From contig CANNZV010002458.1 in assembly GCA_947561585.1 (NCBI GenBank), forward strand, positions 1 through 64,000: a stretch of 64,000 bases of DNA, read 5' to 3'. The notes beneath the pieces are model-generated. The model worked only from the letters and a program-made list of their open reading frames with translations. It was not told the origin of the DNA and searched no databases. Source of the stretch: Caprella mutica. Lineage: Eukaryota > Arthropoda > Malacostraca > Amphipoda > Caprellidae. The position numbers and the translations under genes are program-made. Below are positions 18,508 through 36,638 of the stretch, piece after piece; the first letter of the stretch is position 1; each line of letters starts with the position of its first letter.

Positions 18508-19872
18508 ATGAAAAAACATTTTTTAGAACAATCTCTTATATTTTTTAGTGTAACAAAGTGGGTTTTACTATCATCAGCTATTGGTGTGATTATTGGTGCA
18601 ATAATTACTTTCTTTTTAAATATTATACATAGTGCAAATACACAAGGTGAACTTCTTCCCTTTCCTGCTTATTATTTATTACCCTTTGGCTTAATGCTAA
18701 CTATTTTTTTAGTAAGAAAATTTGCTCCCGATGCAAAAGGTCATGGTACAGAAAAAGTAATTGAAGCAGTACATAAAAAAGATGGTTTAATGGATGTAAA
18801 AGTTATGCCCATTAAACTTTTTGCCACTGTAATTACAATTTTTACGGGTGGTTCTGTAGGAAAAGAAGGTCCAGGTGCTCAAATAGGAGCTGGTGCTGCT
18901 TCTTTTATATCTCAACTTGTAAAATTCTCAGCAAGGGATAGAAAAAAACTTGTAATATGTGGTATTAGTGCCGGTTTTGCTTCTGTATTTGGGACACCAA
19001 TTTCAGGTGCAATTTTTGGGGTAGAAGTTTTAATCATTGGTATTATAATGTATGATGTTTTATTGCCTTCGTTTATTGCTGGGTTTGCAGCCTATACAAC
19101 AGCTAAACTTTTAGGTATTAATTATACATACTATCATATGGAGTTTTCAAATGCTATTCCTTTTGATATTGTCTTAATGCTTCAAGTAATAATAGCAGGT
19201 CTATTTTTTGGTCTAATCTCTTATTTTATGATTGTTACTTTAAAAAATACAGAAATTCAAATAAAAAAAATCAGGCTTAATATCTATTTAAAGGCATTTT
19301 TAGCTGGTACTTTTTTAGTAGTACTTTCTTTTTTTATTGGAGATAAATATTTTGGATTAGGACTTGATACTATCTCTACACTTTTTTATAGTGATCCGAA
19401 CATGGCAAATGATATACCATGGTACTCTTTTATTGCAAAAACAATATATACATCTGTAACCTTAGGTGCAGGAGGAAGTGGCGGTGTTATTACTCCTATT
19501 TTTTATGTGGGCGCTACTAGTGGACAATTTTTTGGAACTTTAATAGGTGATAATATTGCTTTATTTGCAGCCCTTGGACTTACAAGTGTTTTAGCAGGAA
19601 CTACAAATGCTCCAATAGCAGCAACGATTATGGCAGTTGAACTTTTTGGGATAGAGATAGCTCACTATGCAGCAATTAGTGCAATTATTACATTTTTGAT
19701 TACAGGACATAGAAGTGTATTCCAATCTCAAATTCTAAATATGAAAAAATCTGATATGCTAAATATTGATTATGGAGATAATGTAGATAAAAGCAGTGTA
19801 GAGTTATCAGATAAGAACAAAGAGAAAATGAAAAGTTTTTTAAAAAAAGTTAAATTTAAACAGAAGAAATAA
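18508..19872 (+). CDS. ClC-family chloride channel or antiporter
   Basis: A 454-residue integral membrane protein with about ten hydrophobic segments. ClC signatures are present in order: G-S-V-G-K-E-G-P-G-A-Q (about residue 111, with the gating glutamate) and G-A-G-G-S-G-G-V-I-T-P (about 324). It moves chloride, possibly in exchange for protons. There are no CBS domains; the C-terminal 50 residues are a short lysine-rich tail. It is transcribed away from the YwbE/UPF0178 genes, and its 3' end is 2 bases from the opposing GGDEF gene. Channel or antiporter mode cannot be told. Confidence 0.9.
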   Translation: MKKHFLEQSLIFFSVTKWVLLSSAIGVIIGAIITFFLNIIHSANTQGELLPFPAYYLLPFGLMLTIFLVRKFAPDAKGHGTEKVIEAVHKKDGLMDVKVMPIKLFATVITIFTGGSVGKEGPGAQIGAGAASFISQLVKFSARDRKKLVICGISAGFASVFGTPISGAIFGVEVLIIGIIMYDVLLPSFIAGFAAYTTAKLLGINYTYYHMEFSNAIPFDIVLMLQVIIAGLFFGLISYFMIVTLKNTEIQIKKIRLNIYLKAFLAGTFLVVLSFFIGDKYFGLGLDTISTLFYSDPNMANDIPWYSFIAKTIYTSVTLGAGGSGGVITPIFYVGATSGQFFGTLIGDNIALFAALGLTSVLAGTTNAPIAATIMAVELFGIEIAHYAAISAIITFLITGHRSVFQSQILNMKKSDMLNIDYGDNVDKSSVELSDKNKEKMKSFLKKVKFKQKK

Positions 19873-19874
19873 GT

Positions 19875-21156
19875 CTATTTAATACAAACCTTATTTCTTC
19901 CACTCTCTTTTGCTTTATATAAAGCATCATCAGCCCTAGAAAAGATAGACTCATAACTTTCATCAGGTTGATAATAAGATGAAATCCCCATACTAAAAGT
20001 GATATTTATGTCATCTTCACATATATTCTTAAAAGGGTTTTTTTCTTGAAACTCTTTTAATCTGTAAGCAAATTCTTCTGCTTGAACTATATTTGTACAA
20101 GGTAAAATAAAAGCAAACTCTTCCCCACCTATTCTACAGAAGCTATCTTCTTGTCTTTTTAATTTTTTACATAGTTTTACTATTTCTATTAGAACCTTAT
20201 CTCCTATTAAATGTCCATAAGTATCATTTACCTTTTTAAACCAATCAACATCTAAGATTAAGATAGATAAATCTAATTTGTGTCTGATTGACTTTTTAAA
20301 CTCCAGTTTTGCTTGCTGTACAAAATATCTTCTATTATTTGCTTTTGTTAAATAATCAGTAATTGATTGTTTTTTTAGTTTATCTTTTAATTGTTGAAGC
20401 TCAGTAATATCAGTAGATAAACCAATTAAAGACATGAAATCATCCCCTGCATTTTAAAAGGAATTTTTTACTCCAGTAGTGTCTTTCATTTCCTTCATCA
20501 TCAAAATACAGTTCTTCTTGACTTTTTGATTTATTAGATTCAAAAACTTTTTATCCATTTCCCAAAAGTTCTCAGCAACTTCTTCATTAAGAACTTCTAG
20601 TCTTTTTTACCTATTATATAATCAGCCTCGTAACTAAAAAGATTAGCCACCTTAGAATTTACATATTTGAATTTTCTATTTCATCTTTCATATAAATATA
20701 CGCATCAACATTATCTAAAATAGTATTTAAAAGTTTTGTTTTCTCTTCAAGTTCTAATTCAAGTTTTTTTCTTCGAGTAATAATCTGTTGAAATACCACA
20801 CATTCCTACAATATTACCCTCTTTGTCATACAAAGGCTTTTAACTGTCCAATAAATTCTCTCTTCTTTTGTCTCTTTATATAATTAGTTTCTTCTTTTTC
20901 AATAATTTTTCCATCTACTAAAACTTCTGAATCATTTTTTTTAAGCTCATTTGACATATTTAAATCAAAAAAAGAAGTATCATCTTTTCCTATTACCTCA
21001 TCAAAAGACTTTTCAAATAAGGATAAACTAGACTATTTGCAAAGGTATATTTTCCATTAAATCTTTAGTATAAACATAAGCACCTGTTTCATTAATAGAG
21101 AGTTTTAAAGATTCTAATTCAATACTTAATTTATTATTTTCTTCGTTATAGTCCAT
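19875..21156 (-). pseudogene. PAS-PAS-GGDEF diguanylate cyclase, frameshifted
   Basis: The 3' part (19875-20435, 186 residues) is an intact GGDEF domain with R-I-G-G-E-E-F, so the active-site loop is complete. Upstream, the same strand carries two PAS-like domains read in all three frames up to an ATG at 21156 with an AAAAGGAA site: pieces such as E-S-L-K-L-S-I-N-E-T-G-A-Y-V-Y-T-K, V-G-M-C-G-I-S-T-D and Y-S-Y-E-A-D-type fragments. Roughly eight one-base changes, mostly in A or T runs, would restore one frame. It is either decayed or, as I think more likely, mis-sequenced. Intact, it would make cyclic-di-GMP in response to a PAS-sensed signal. Confidence 0.75.
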
Positions 21157-21205
21157 AAGTATTCCTTTTCTTATTACATTTTATTATAAACTAAATAAAA
21201 CTCTC

Positions 21206-22013
21206 TTATCGATATGAAGATTTTGAACTTTTTATATCTACATTATAAAAACCGTTATTAGATAAAAAAATCTTAATTTCCTTATCTATAAATCTATTTT
21301 AGGTCCTCTATAATTTCAATAATAGCTGAGTATTTTCAATATTTTTATTAAAATCAAATTCAAAATAAGGAATTAAATTTCCACAAACTGCACGAAACAT
21401 CATATTTGACAAATTATTCTTAAAAATAAACTCTTCATTTCTTCTTTATCATCTATTATAATTGGATTATGAATAAGTCTTACTTCTTTTTCCTCTTCAA
21501 AAAGTTCATTTTTGATTTTGCAGCAAGATTGTTTATATTTGATATTACTTCTTTACAAATTTCTTTAAACTTCATACTTTGAAAATCTATATCATTTCAA
21601 TATTTTCTAAAGGTTTAAAAATTTCATCTATTTGCTTTTCTTGTAAGTTCTCATCATACAAAACTTCTGTTGTATGAACTAAATTGTTTGTTTTAAAATA
21701 GTCTGAGTTAAAACCAATCGCAACGCCATAACCATCATTTGCATAAGCCCTCCATTGACTTAACAAATCACTTCCTTGAGAAAAGAAGCTTATAGACACT
21801 TGGTAATTGCTTATTAAAAATATCTTCAAAGGCTTTATATTTAGAGAAATTGTCTTTATTCTTACTCTTTCTAATTACTACTTACCTTATCATTTATCCA
21901 ATGTATTTCTTTGTAATCATTTAGATTATAACAGAACTTAACCATAGTTTCTTATTTTGTATGATGGCTCGAAAGGCTTCTACATGACAGTAGTGATATA
22001 TAATCTTTCCCAT
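21206..22013 (-). pseudogene. DUF2971 family protein, frameshifted
   Basis: Begins at an ATG with an AGGAG site: G-K-I-I-Y-H-Y-C-H-V-E-A-F-R-A-I-I, then W-L-S-S, the usual DUF2971 opening. The intact middle piece (21587-21829) carries the family core D-L-L-S-Q-W-R-A-Y-A-N-D-G-Y-G-V-A-I-G-F. The C-terminus ends I-F-L-S-N-N-G-F-Y-N-V-D-I at 21206. Several single-base shifts separate the pieces. DUF2971 proteins are widespread, of unknown function and often in accessory regions. It lies between the GGDEF gene and nikO. Confidence 0.65.
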
Positions 22014-22058
22014 TTCAACTCCTATTTGAGCTAGTATAGAAATATATATTAACTAAAT

Positions 22059-22703
22059 TTAGATTAGTTTCAAGCCATTTGATTCTAGTTTATATATAGT
22101 AGGTGCTAGTTTTTCTATAAAACTTTATGATGAGATACAATTACCATAGATTTATTTATTGAGTTAGCAGTTCAATAATTTTTTGCTCTGAGCTACTATC
22201 TAAAGCATTAGTAGTTCATCTAAAAGAAGTATCTTTGGTTTTGTTATCAAAATACCAGCAATAGCAACGATTTTTTGTTCCCCTCCACTTAAGTCATAGA
22301 TTATTCTATCTTTTAAATGAACTATATTTAACTGCTCTAATATTACTAATGCCTTAGTGTATGCCTCTTCTTTTTTTTCACCTCTACATCTAAGATTAAA
22401 CATTACATCTTCTATACAGTAGGACAAAGAAAAAAATCACTAACATCTTGGGGAAGATAACCTATATCACTTCTAAATTTTTCATACTCTTTTTAGAACT
22501 AATTTTATTATGAAACAAGTGAAGTTCACCTTCATAGTTTGACTCTAATCCTGCTATTATTTTAAGAAGAGAGCTTTTACCTGCTCCATTTGAACCAATG
22601 ATCGCTATTTTTTGCTCATGTCCTACATCTAATTTATATTTGAAAACAAGTGTTTTGTATCATTTTTGTAGCTTAAATTTTTTATATTAAATGAACAGCT
22701 CAT
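22059..22703 (-). pseudogene. nikO: Nickel ECF transporter ATPase NikO (CbiO-like), frameshifted
   Basis: About 214 codons of an ABC ATPase: Walker A G-S-N-G-A-G-K-S-S, Q-loop Y-L-P-Q-D, signature D-L-S-G-G-E-Q-K, Walker B I-L-L-L-D-E and H-loop V-S-H-H can all be found, but in more than one frame. The longest intact piece is 22200-22427. The start at 22703 has an AAAGG site and overlaps nikQ by 17 bases. It would power uptake with NikM, NikL and NikQ. Breaks near 22425, 22490, 22650 and 22210 are small indels next to A, T or C runs. Confidence 0.75.
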
Positions 22704-23343
22704 ATATTACCTTTATTAAAATTGTGAAAAAAGTTACTACCACTAAGAATAAATCATTTTTATTTAATGAAAAATCATCATTTAGAAAAATCTCTCCTTT
22801 AAAACCTCTATATATAAAAGTCTGTTTTAAAGCATAAGATTTTCTAATTGCTTTTACAAATAATAAGCCTAAAATATTTCCAAATGTCTCATATGTAAAT
22901 AAAGAAGTTTAGCTTTAAAGCCTCTAGCTTTTAAACTATTTTTTATTAATACAAAATCTTGTGATAAAAACTCTATCATCTTTAATGTGAAATAAGTAGT
23001 AGAAACCAAACTCTTTGGTAGTTTTAGAATACTTAAGGCTCTTACTATATCATATCCCTTTGAACTAAAAAATAAACATAGATTAAAAAGAATTATTGCA
23101 TTTGCTCTTATATAAATATTTAATGCATCATAAAAAGTACTACTATATAATAGAGTTAAAAAAAGTATAAATATAAAAAGATTTAAAAGAAGTAGCTTTT
23201 TAAATATAGTAAATAAATGAACTTTATTTACAAAAGTAAAAAGCAAGTGGAAGTAAAAAATATACTTCAAAATATGAAAAGCTTACAATTAGTGAATAAA
23301 GAAATGCACAAACTAAAGAAATAGCTGGATTAAAGATACTCAC
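22687..23343 (-). pseudogene. nikQ: Nickel ECF transporter membrane subunit NikQ (CbiQ-like), frameshifted
   Basis: A CbiQ-type transmembrane protein: hydrophobic segments through F-I-L-F-L-T-L-L-Y and the coupling-helix region S-L-K-A-R-G-F (the ARG motif that docks the ATPase) in the intact piece 22869-23270. The N-terminus (V-S-I-F-N-P-A-I-S-L-V) starts with GTG at 23343, right at the nikL stop. At least two frame changes, near 23240 and 22905, interrupt it. The ARG motif and neighbours fix the identity. Confidence 0.75.
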
Positions 23344-23344
23344 A

Positions 23345-23816
23345 TTAGCTCTTTTTAACTCTTTTTAAAAATGCAAAAATCCCAAAAATTATAAGCAAAG
23401 CAAAGACTATTTTAAAAAACTCAAAGTAGATAATCTCTCTTCTAAAAGCTTAATTTGTAGTTTTAAACTTTTATTCTCTTCTTGAAGTTTTTGTAATTGA
23501 TCATCTTCATATCTTTTCTTAGCCTTAATTACCTTTTGAATATCTTTTAATACAGCATGTCCAGAGCCTGCATCCACACTTAAAATAAATGAATCAAAAT
23601 CAATTTTTGTTTCAAATTCGCCTTTTGTATTAGTTTATCTTCAAGAACTAATTTATCATCTTTTATAATTCTTATCTTACATTTTTGACAAGCATTACCA
23701 TTTGGAAAATATGAATTCACATATAACTTATTATCTTCAAAATTTGTAAATACATTTAATTTATGGGCATAAATAGTACTTATAAATATAAATAAAATAC
23801 ATATAATTCTTATCAT
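23345..23816 (-). pseudogene. nikL: NikL-like nickel transporter accessory protein, frameshifted
   Basis: Signal peptide, then Y-F-P-N-G-N-A-C-Q-K-C-K-I-R, a short extracytoplasmic domain with a C-x-x-C pair, a D-A-G-S-G-H stretch, a coiled coil (about L-Q-K-L-Q-E-E-N-K-S-L-K-L-Q) and one C-terminal membrane helix ending L-K-R-V-K-K-S. This layout matches NikL/CbiL-type proteins that replace NikN in NikKMLQO systems. Two frameshifts are seen, near 23630 (CAAAAGGC, probably a missing G) and near 23435. The start overlaps nikM by four bases (ATGA). Confidence 0.7.
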
Positions 23817-24415
23817 ATATTAGCCTCTTTTAAAAGTTTTGGAATAGATTTTTTTATATATAGCAATAAAAATAGCGTGATTAATCCTTCTAAAATTATA
23901 GCAGGAATATTTGCTACTACTAAAGAGTAAGAGGCTATTAAGTATTCATCTTTTGCAAAATATAAAACTAAGGCTAATAGTATTACACTTAAAGCAATAC
24001 CTATACTTCCATATAAAAAAAATCTAATTTTTTCATTAATTTTTCTAAAAAAACTAAGCTTATTTAAAAGATAAACTAAAAATGCAGGAAGTGCCATTAT
24101 AATTATATTTGCTCCTAAAGAAGTTAAACCCCCATAGCCTAAAAGTAAAGCTTGCAAAAGTAAAGCAATAGCAAGACTTAAAAAAACTGCCTTTCCTAAA
24201 AATAATCCTATCACACCTATTAAAAGCAAATGTATTTGAGTCGGACCCAATGGAATATGAATAAAAGATGCGATAAAAAATAAAGCACTCATTGCTGCAA
24301 CTAAAGATATATTTTCACTTTTAATACTCTTTATAGAGTAAGCACATAAAGCTAAACTTACTACACCTAAAGTACTTGCAACTTCTACACTTAATACTCC
24401 ATCTGATATATGCAT
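23813..24415 (-). CDS. nikM: Nickel ECF transporter substrate-binding subunit NikM
   Basis: A 200-residue membrane protein with about six or seven helices. It opens with M-H-I-S-D-G-V, the hallmark of CbiM/NikM proteins, in which the N-terminal amine and His2 help bind the metal ion. CbiM (cobalt) and NikM (nickel) look alike; I call nickel because of the NikK and NikL partners. It is intact, unlike the three genes downstream of it in the operon. Confidence 0.85.
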   Translation of the reverse strand: MHISDGVLSVEVASTLGVVSLALCAYSIKSIKSENISLVAAMSALFFIASFIHIPLGPTQIHLLLIGVIGLFLGKAVFLSLAIALLLQALLLGYGGLTSLGANIIIMALPAFLVYLLNKLSFFRKINEKIRFFLYGSIGIALSVILLALVLYFAKDEYLIASYSLVVANIPAIILEGLITLFLLLYIKKSIPKLLKEANI

Positions 24416-24438
24416 CTTAAATCCTAAATTCTATTTTA

Positions 24439-25161
24439 TTAATATGTTTTAAGCCACATTAATGCACCATTTTCTATAGGATACATTTTACCATTAAACT
24501 CTTTTTGTCCTTCTTCAATTAGTGCAGCAAATCCCCACCAACCTTTTTGATTCATAACAAAGCTAAATTCACCATTTGAATTTGTTTTAACAACTTGTGT
24601 AATATGTGAATCACTAGGAGCTTTTAGTCCTAAAGTATTGTAAAATTCTACTTCAACTTCAACATTTGATACAGGTTTACCATCAACTAAAACTTTTCCT
24701 GTGAAAATATTTCCAGCATATAAAGCAAAAGGTTTTACCATAGGAACAATTTCATATTTTAATCCAATTGGTTCATCCCAGCCCTCTTCTAATCCATAAG
24801 CACTTACAATCACTTTTGGAACATGAGAAATAAACTTACCCTCTGCAGGTTCAAAATAAGGTTTTGGTACTGTAAAGAATTTATATACACCAGGTTTTTT
24901 TATACTATAGTTTGTACTCCATGCTTTTTCACCAAATAGTTTTGTCTCTTTTAAATCTAAAGGATTATTTTTATTATTTAAGTAAATTCCCTCTGGTTTC
25001 TCCATATTCATACCTGTTTGTTCAAAAGGATGAATAAACATAGCTTCTATTTTTACATTTGCTTCTTTTTTGTTTTTAATACTATCTGTATTTGGTAATA
25101 GTGTCAAAAAATGTGCATTTGCTACTACGGCAAAACAAAAAAGTAAGATTAGATTTTTCAT
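24439..25161 (-). CDS. nikK: NikK-like periplasmic nickel-uptake protein (DUF4198)
   Basis: A 240-residue exported protein of the DUF4198 family. The signal peptide ends A-N-A, leaving A-H-F-L-T-L-L-P at the mature N-terminus, typical for NikK. A C-terminal Ig-like region has G-K-V-L-V-D-G-K-P-V and ends in G-A-L-M-W-L. It is the first gene of nikKMLQO, 23 bases upstream of nikM. It probably gathers nickel for the ECF module. No clear NikR operator was found in the 90 bases before it. Confidence 0.78.
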   Translation of the reverse strand: MKNLILLFCFAVVANAHFLTLLPNTDSIKNKKEANVKIEAMFIHPFEQTGMNMEKPEGIYLNNKNNPLDLKETKLFGEKAWSTNYSIKKPGVYKFFTVPKPYFEPAEGKFISHVPKVIVSAYGLEEGWDEPIGLKYEIVPMVKPFALYAGNIFTGKVLVDGKPVSNVEVEVEFYNTLGLKAPSDSHITQVVKTNSNGEFSFVMNQKGWWGFAALIEEGQKEFNGKMYPIENGALMWLKTY

Positions 25162-25250
25162 ATATACTCCTGTAATTTTTGTGAATTTTATCTTAAGATT
25201 TTTACTGTAAAATAAATTTTAATATTTCTTATATACTTTTGGAACTAAAA

Positions 25251-25871
25251 ATGAAAAATTGTATTTATTGTAATAGTAGTAAACTATACTATCTTAAAAA
25301 TGAACATATAAAGTGTGCGTCATGTAAAAAAAAGTTTTCAGTAAAAAAATATAAACGTGAATTAAAATTAATTGAGTCTTTTTGTTATAATAAAACAGCT
25401 TTACAATGCTCAAATGACTTAAATTTAAGTTATATAACTGTTTCTAAAAAATTCATGACATACAGAAAATTTATAACAAACTTTTTACATAATGAATATA
25501 AAAAAAGAAAAGATAATAAATATGAGTTTGATGAGTATATCTATATAAAAAACAACAATTTAAAAGCAGCTCAAAATTTTTTGACATTTAATTATGATGG
25601 CTATATTTATAATCTTATGCTTCCTTCACTAAATAAATTTGTAAGTTCTAATGATAAAGACTTATCAAATTTTATCAAATTTAATAAAATAGCAAAACTT
25701 AAAAGTTCAAATAGTAAAATAAATGATTTCTGGAGTTTTCTTGAAATCTCTTTGAAAAAATACAAAGGACTAAATAGTGAAAATTTTGTTTTGTATTTAA
25801 AAGAGTGTGAGTTTAAATTTAACTATTCTAAAAAAACTCAAGAAGAAATTCTTCTTAAGCTTTTGGCATAA
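25251..25871 (+). CDS. Transposase-derived zinc-ribbon protein (IS1595/ISXO2-like)
   Basis: A 206-residue protein. An N-terminal zinc ribbon (Cys4, Cys7, Cys22, Cys25; C-I-Y-C ... C-A-S-C) is followed by a helix-turn-helix-like stretch (K-T-A-L-Q-C-S-N-D-L-N-L-S-Y-I-T-V-S, residues 48-65) and a body resembling the ISXO2-like domain: Y-E-F-D-E-Y at 91-96 and D-F-W-S-F-L-E ... L-Y-L-K-E-C-E-F-K-F-N-Y near the end. I see Asp94 and Glu165 of a possible DDE set, but the middle is short. No terminal inverted repeats or target duplication were seen. The start uses ATG at 25251 with a GGA site; an upstream TTG is less likely. It is divergent from nikK and overlaps yciI convergently by 17 bases. Confidence 0.65.
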   Translation: MKNCIYCNSSKLYYLKNEHIKCASCKKKFSVKKYKRELKLIESFCYNKTALQCSNDLNLSYITVSKKFMTYRKFITNFLHNEYKKRKDNKYEFDEYIYIKNNNLKAAQNFLTFNYDGYIYNLMLPSLNKFVSSNDKDLSNFIKFNKIAKLKSSNSKINDFWSFLEISLKKYKGLNSENFVLYLKECEFKFNYSKKTQEEILLKLLA

Positions 25872-26142
25872 CCTTAATAGGAACAACTTGAATTTCTTCC
25901 ATATTCCATACACCATTTTTAACATATGGTTCATTTACTAACCACTCATCAAATTCATCTTCATCTTCAAAATTTGTAACTACGGATGAACCAACCATTT
26001 TATCATCTTCAATTAATGCACAAGCAGAAACTATCTTTCCCTCAGCCATTAATTTTTGAGTTCCCTCAACATGAGCAGGTCTTGCTTCCATTCTTTTTTC
26101 TAAAGCATCTTCATAATCATAAGCGATAATTAAATATTGCAT
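25855..26142 (-). CDS. YciI-like protein
   Basis: A 95-residue protein of the YciI/ferredoxin-like fold family. It has the R-x-x-x-R-P-A-H core with His24 and Y-D-Y-E-D-A near the start, plus F-x-x-x-D-P-Y-like sequence (L-V-N-E-P-Y-V) that in active members holds an Asp-His pair. The function of the family is unclear. Its stop lies inside the 3' end of the opposing transposase-derived gene. Confidence 0.8.
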   Translation of the reverse strand: MQYLIIAYDYEDALEKRMEARPAHVEGTQKLMAEGKIVSACALIEDDKMVGSSVVTNFEDEDEFDEWLVNEPYVKNGVWNMEEIQVVPIKVMPKA

Positions 26143-26184
26143 CTTTATCCTTTTTTCTTGATATAAAATTTTAACTAAATAAAA

Positions 26185-26892
26185 TTAAACAATAGTTACA
26201 AGGGTATCAAAATAATAACCTTGCACAAAATCACAATCTAAGCTCTTAATCATATCATAATCATATTTTGATTCAACACCTTCAATAATAGAATATTGCC
26301 CATTTAATTTGATTGTTTTTAGAATACCATTTAAATAGTGTAGATAATTTTCATTTGAGTTTATTTGTTTGATAAAAGACTTATCTATTTTAATATATTT
26401 ACTATTATTCATCATAAAAAAAGAAAACATTGAACCATCTTGAGCAAAGTCATCTAATGCTGTATCTATAGACTTCTTTTTTAGCCACAATGAAAAGTTT
26501 TTCATAATAGTTGCACTTGTTTCATCATCACTTCCATTTTCTGTAATTTCTACAACTAAGTTTGTTTTATGTTCTAATAAAAAACTCTCCCAAAATTGTT
26601 GTTGTTCAGAAGTTACAAAAATATCTGCATCAAAATTTAGAAAAAGCTTACTTTTGAAATCAAAATTTTCAATTTGTAATTGTTTATTTCTTTTCTCAAG
26701 TTCAAAAAAAAGTTTATTATTATGGTGAAGTTTTTTGAAAATATCTTCTGTACTTATAACATCATTGTTTATGTCAAATTTTGACAATGCCTCATAACCA
26801 TATATTTCTAAACTATCTTTATACAAAATAGGTTCATATTTTGTATAGTAGTTTGCGTTTAATATTAATTGTTTAAATTCTATACTATTCAT
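26185..26892 (-). CDS. Stand-alone EAL domain cyclic-di-GMP phosphodiesterase
   Basis: A 235-residue protein that is a single EAL domain without sensor or membrane segment. The residues needed for hydrolysis appear present: E34-A-L, Asn86 in L-F-L-N-F, Glu115 in V-V-E-I-T-E, the D147-D148 pair, Lys168 in Y-I-K-I-D, Glu204 in I-I-E-G-V-E and Gln224 in V-Q-G-Y. The D-D-F-G-T-G loop is changed to D-D-F-A-Q-D-G-S, which may change activity or dimer contacts. It is likely a small soluble cyclic-di-GMP hydrolase or receptor. Confidence 0.82.
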   Translation of the reverse strand: MNSIEFKQLILNANYYTKYEPILYKDSLEIYGYEALSKFDINNDVISTEDIFKKLHHNNKLFFELEKRNKQLQIENFDFKSKLFLNFDADIFVTSEQQQFWESFLLEHKTNLVVEITENGSDDETSATIMKNFSLWLKKKSIDTALDDFAQDGSMFSFFMMNNSKYIKIDKSFIKQINSNENYLHYLNGILKTIKLNGQYSIIEGVESKYDYDMIKSLDCDFVQGYYFDTLVTIV

Positions 26893-26949
26893 AAATGAAT
26901 AATAACTAACTTATGCTTATATAAAATTGATAATTACTATTAGTATTGA

Positions 26950-27336
26950 TTAAATAAGATTAAGTGCAAAAATGAAACTTGTAGGGTATATGATTACATT
27001 CATGTATCTAAAAATATTAGACATTTGTATATTCATGGGCATTACTTCTTCAAGAGTAGAGCCATTTAATAATTTTTTCATCATTGATAATTTAAAAGTT
27101 ATATCTAAAAACTTAATTATCAGAATTGAACTCATCCAAAATCCAAAATTATTTAAATAAAAACATAAAAACATTGTATAAAAGAAAGTAACATGCATAG
27201 AAAAGTATAAAAATATATTTTGTTTAAATAAGTAAAAATTGTTTAAAATTAATCCATGTAAAGTATCAGCTTTTTGCCATTTTGATTCAAAAAACTCTAG
27301 TAGTATAAATACTGTAAGTAGTAATAAGTATTCCAT
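26950..27336 (-). CDS. Small membrane protein downstream of rpoC
   Basis: A 128-residue protein with three or four hydrophobic segments: M-E-Y-L-L-L-L-T-V-F-I-L-L at the start, a central H-V-T-F-F-Y-T-M-F-L-C-F and a C-terminal V-I-I-Y-P-T-S-F. I do not recognise the family. The gene follows rpoC by 29 bases beyond the hairpin at 27349-27373, so it may be co-transcribed by readthrough. Confidence 0.6.
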   Translation of the reverse strand: MEYLLLLTVFILLEFFESKWQKADTLHGLILNNFYLFKQNIFLYFSMHVTFFYTMFLCFYLNNFGFWMSSILIIKFLDITFKLSMMKKLLNGSTLEEVMPMNIQMSNIFRYMNVIIYPTSFIFALNLI

Positions 27337-27348
27337 ATTTAAGTGATA

Positions 27349-36159
<8,811 letters not shown>

Positions 36160-36185
36160 TTACACAAGGCCGTCGCCTTGTGTAA
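36160..36185 (-). promoter_or_regulatory. Strong hairpin between rplL and rpoB
   Basis: Perfect 11-base arms TTACACAAGGC / GCCTTGTGTAA around a 4-base loop, with no following U-tract on the transcribed strand. It is not a normal terminator. In E. coli the rplL-rpoB gap contains an attenuator and an RNase III site; this stem could serve the same purpose of setting rpoBC below rplJL. Confidence 0.6.
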
Positions 36186-36208
36186 CGTGTGTAAGATAGG
36201 GAGGAGAA

Positions 36209-36583
36209 TTATGCTAATTCTACAGTAGCTCCAGCACCTTCTAATTCAGCTTTTGCAGCTTCAGCGTCATCTTTAGAAACACCTTCTTTTACTTTAGCAC
36301 CAGCTTCTTCAGCCATTGCTTTTGCTTCTTTTAATCCAAGACCAGTTAACGCTCTAATTACTTTAATTACGTTAATTTTCTTAGCTCCAGCATCTTTAAT
36401 GATAACATCAAACTCAGTTTGTTCTTCAGCAGCATCAGCAGCAGCTCCACCAGCAGCACCAGCTACAGCAACAGGCTGTGCAGATACTCCAAATTTTTCT
36501 TCGAATTCTTTTACTAATTCAGATAACTCTAATACAGATAAACCAGAGATGTATTCTAATACGTCTTCTTTAGAAATTGCCAT
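36209..36583 (-). CDS. rplL: 50S ribosomal protein L7/L12
   Basis: A 124-residue stalk protein: N-terminal dimer domain, an alanine- and glycine-rich hinge ([12 protein letters not shown]) and the C-terminal factor-binding domain with K-I-N-V-I-K-V-I-R and G-L-K-E-A-K. Length and composition are standard. It lies 55 bases after rplJ. Confidence 0.97.
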   Translation of the reverse strand: MAISKEDVLEYISGLSVLELSELVKEFEEKFGVSAQPVAVAGAAGGAAADAAEEQTEFDVIIKDAGAKKINVIKVIRALTGLGLKEAKAMAEEAGAKVKEGVSKDDAEAAKAELEGAGATVELA

Positions 36584-36638
36584 TTCGTTATTCCTTAACT
36601 TTTTTATTTTATTTTATATTTATTAATTGCTTAATTTA

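Noticed and set aside
25162..25250. NikR operator before nikK
   Set aside because: A/T-rich with no spaced dyad matching the known NikR patterns that I could support.
25201..25900. Complete IS1595-type insertion sequence around the transposase-like gene
   Set aside because: No terminal inverted repeats or target duplication could be found, and the gene end overlaps yciI.
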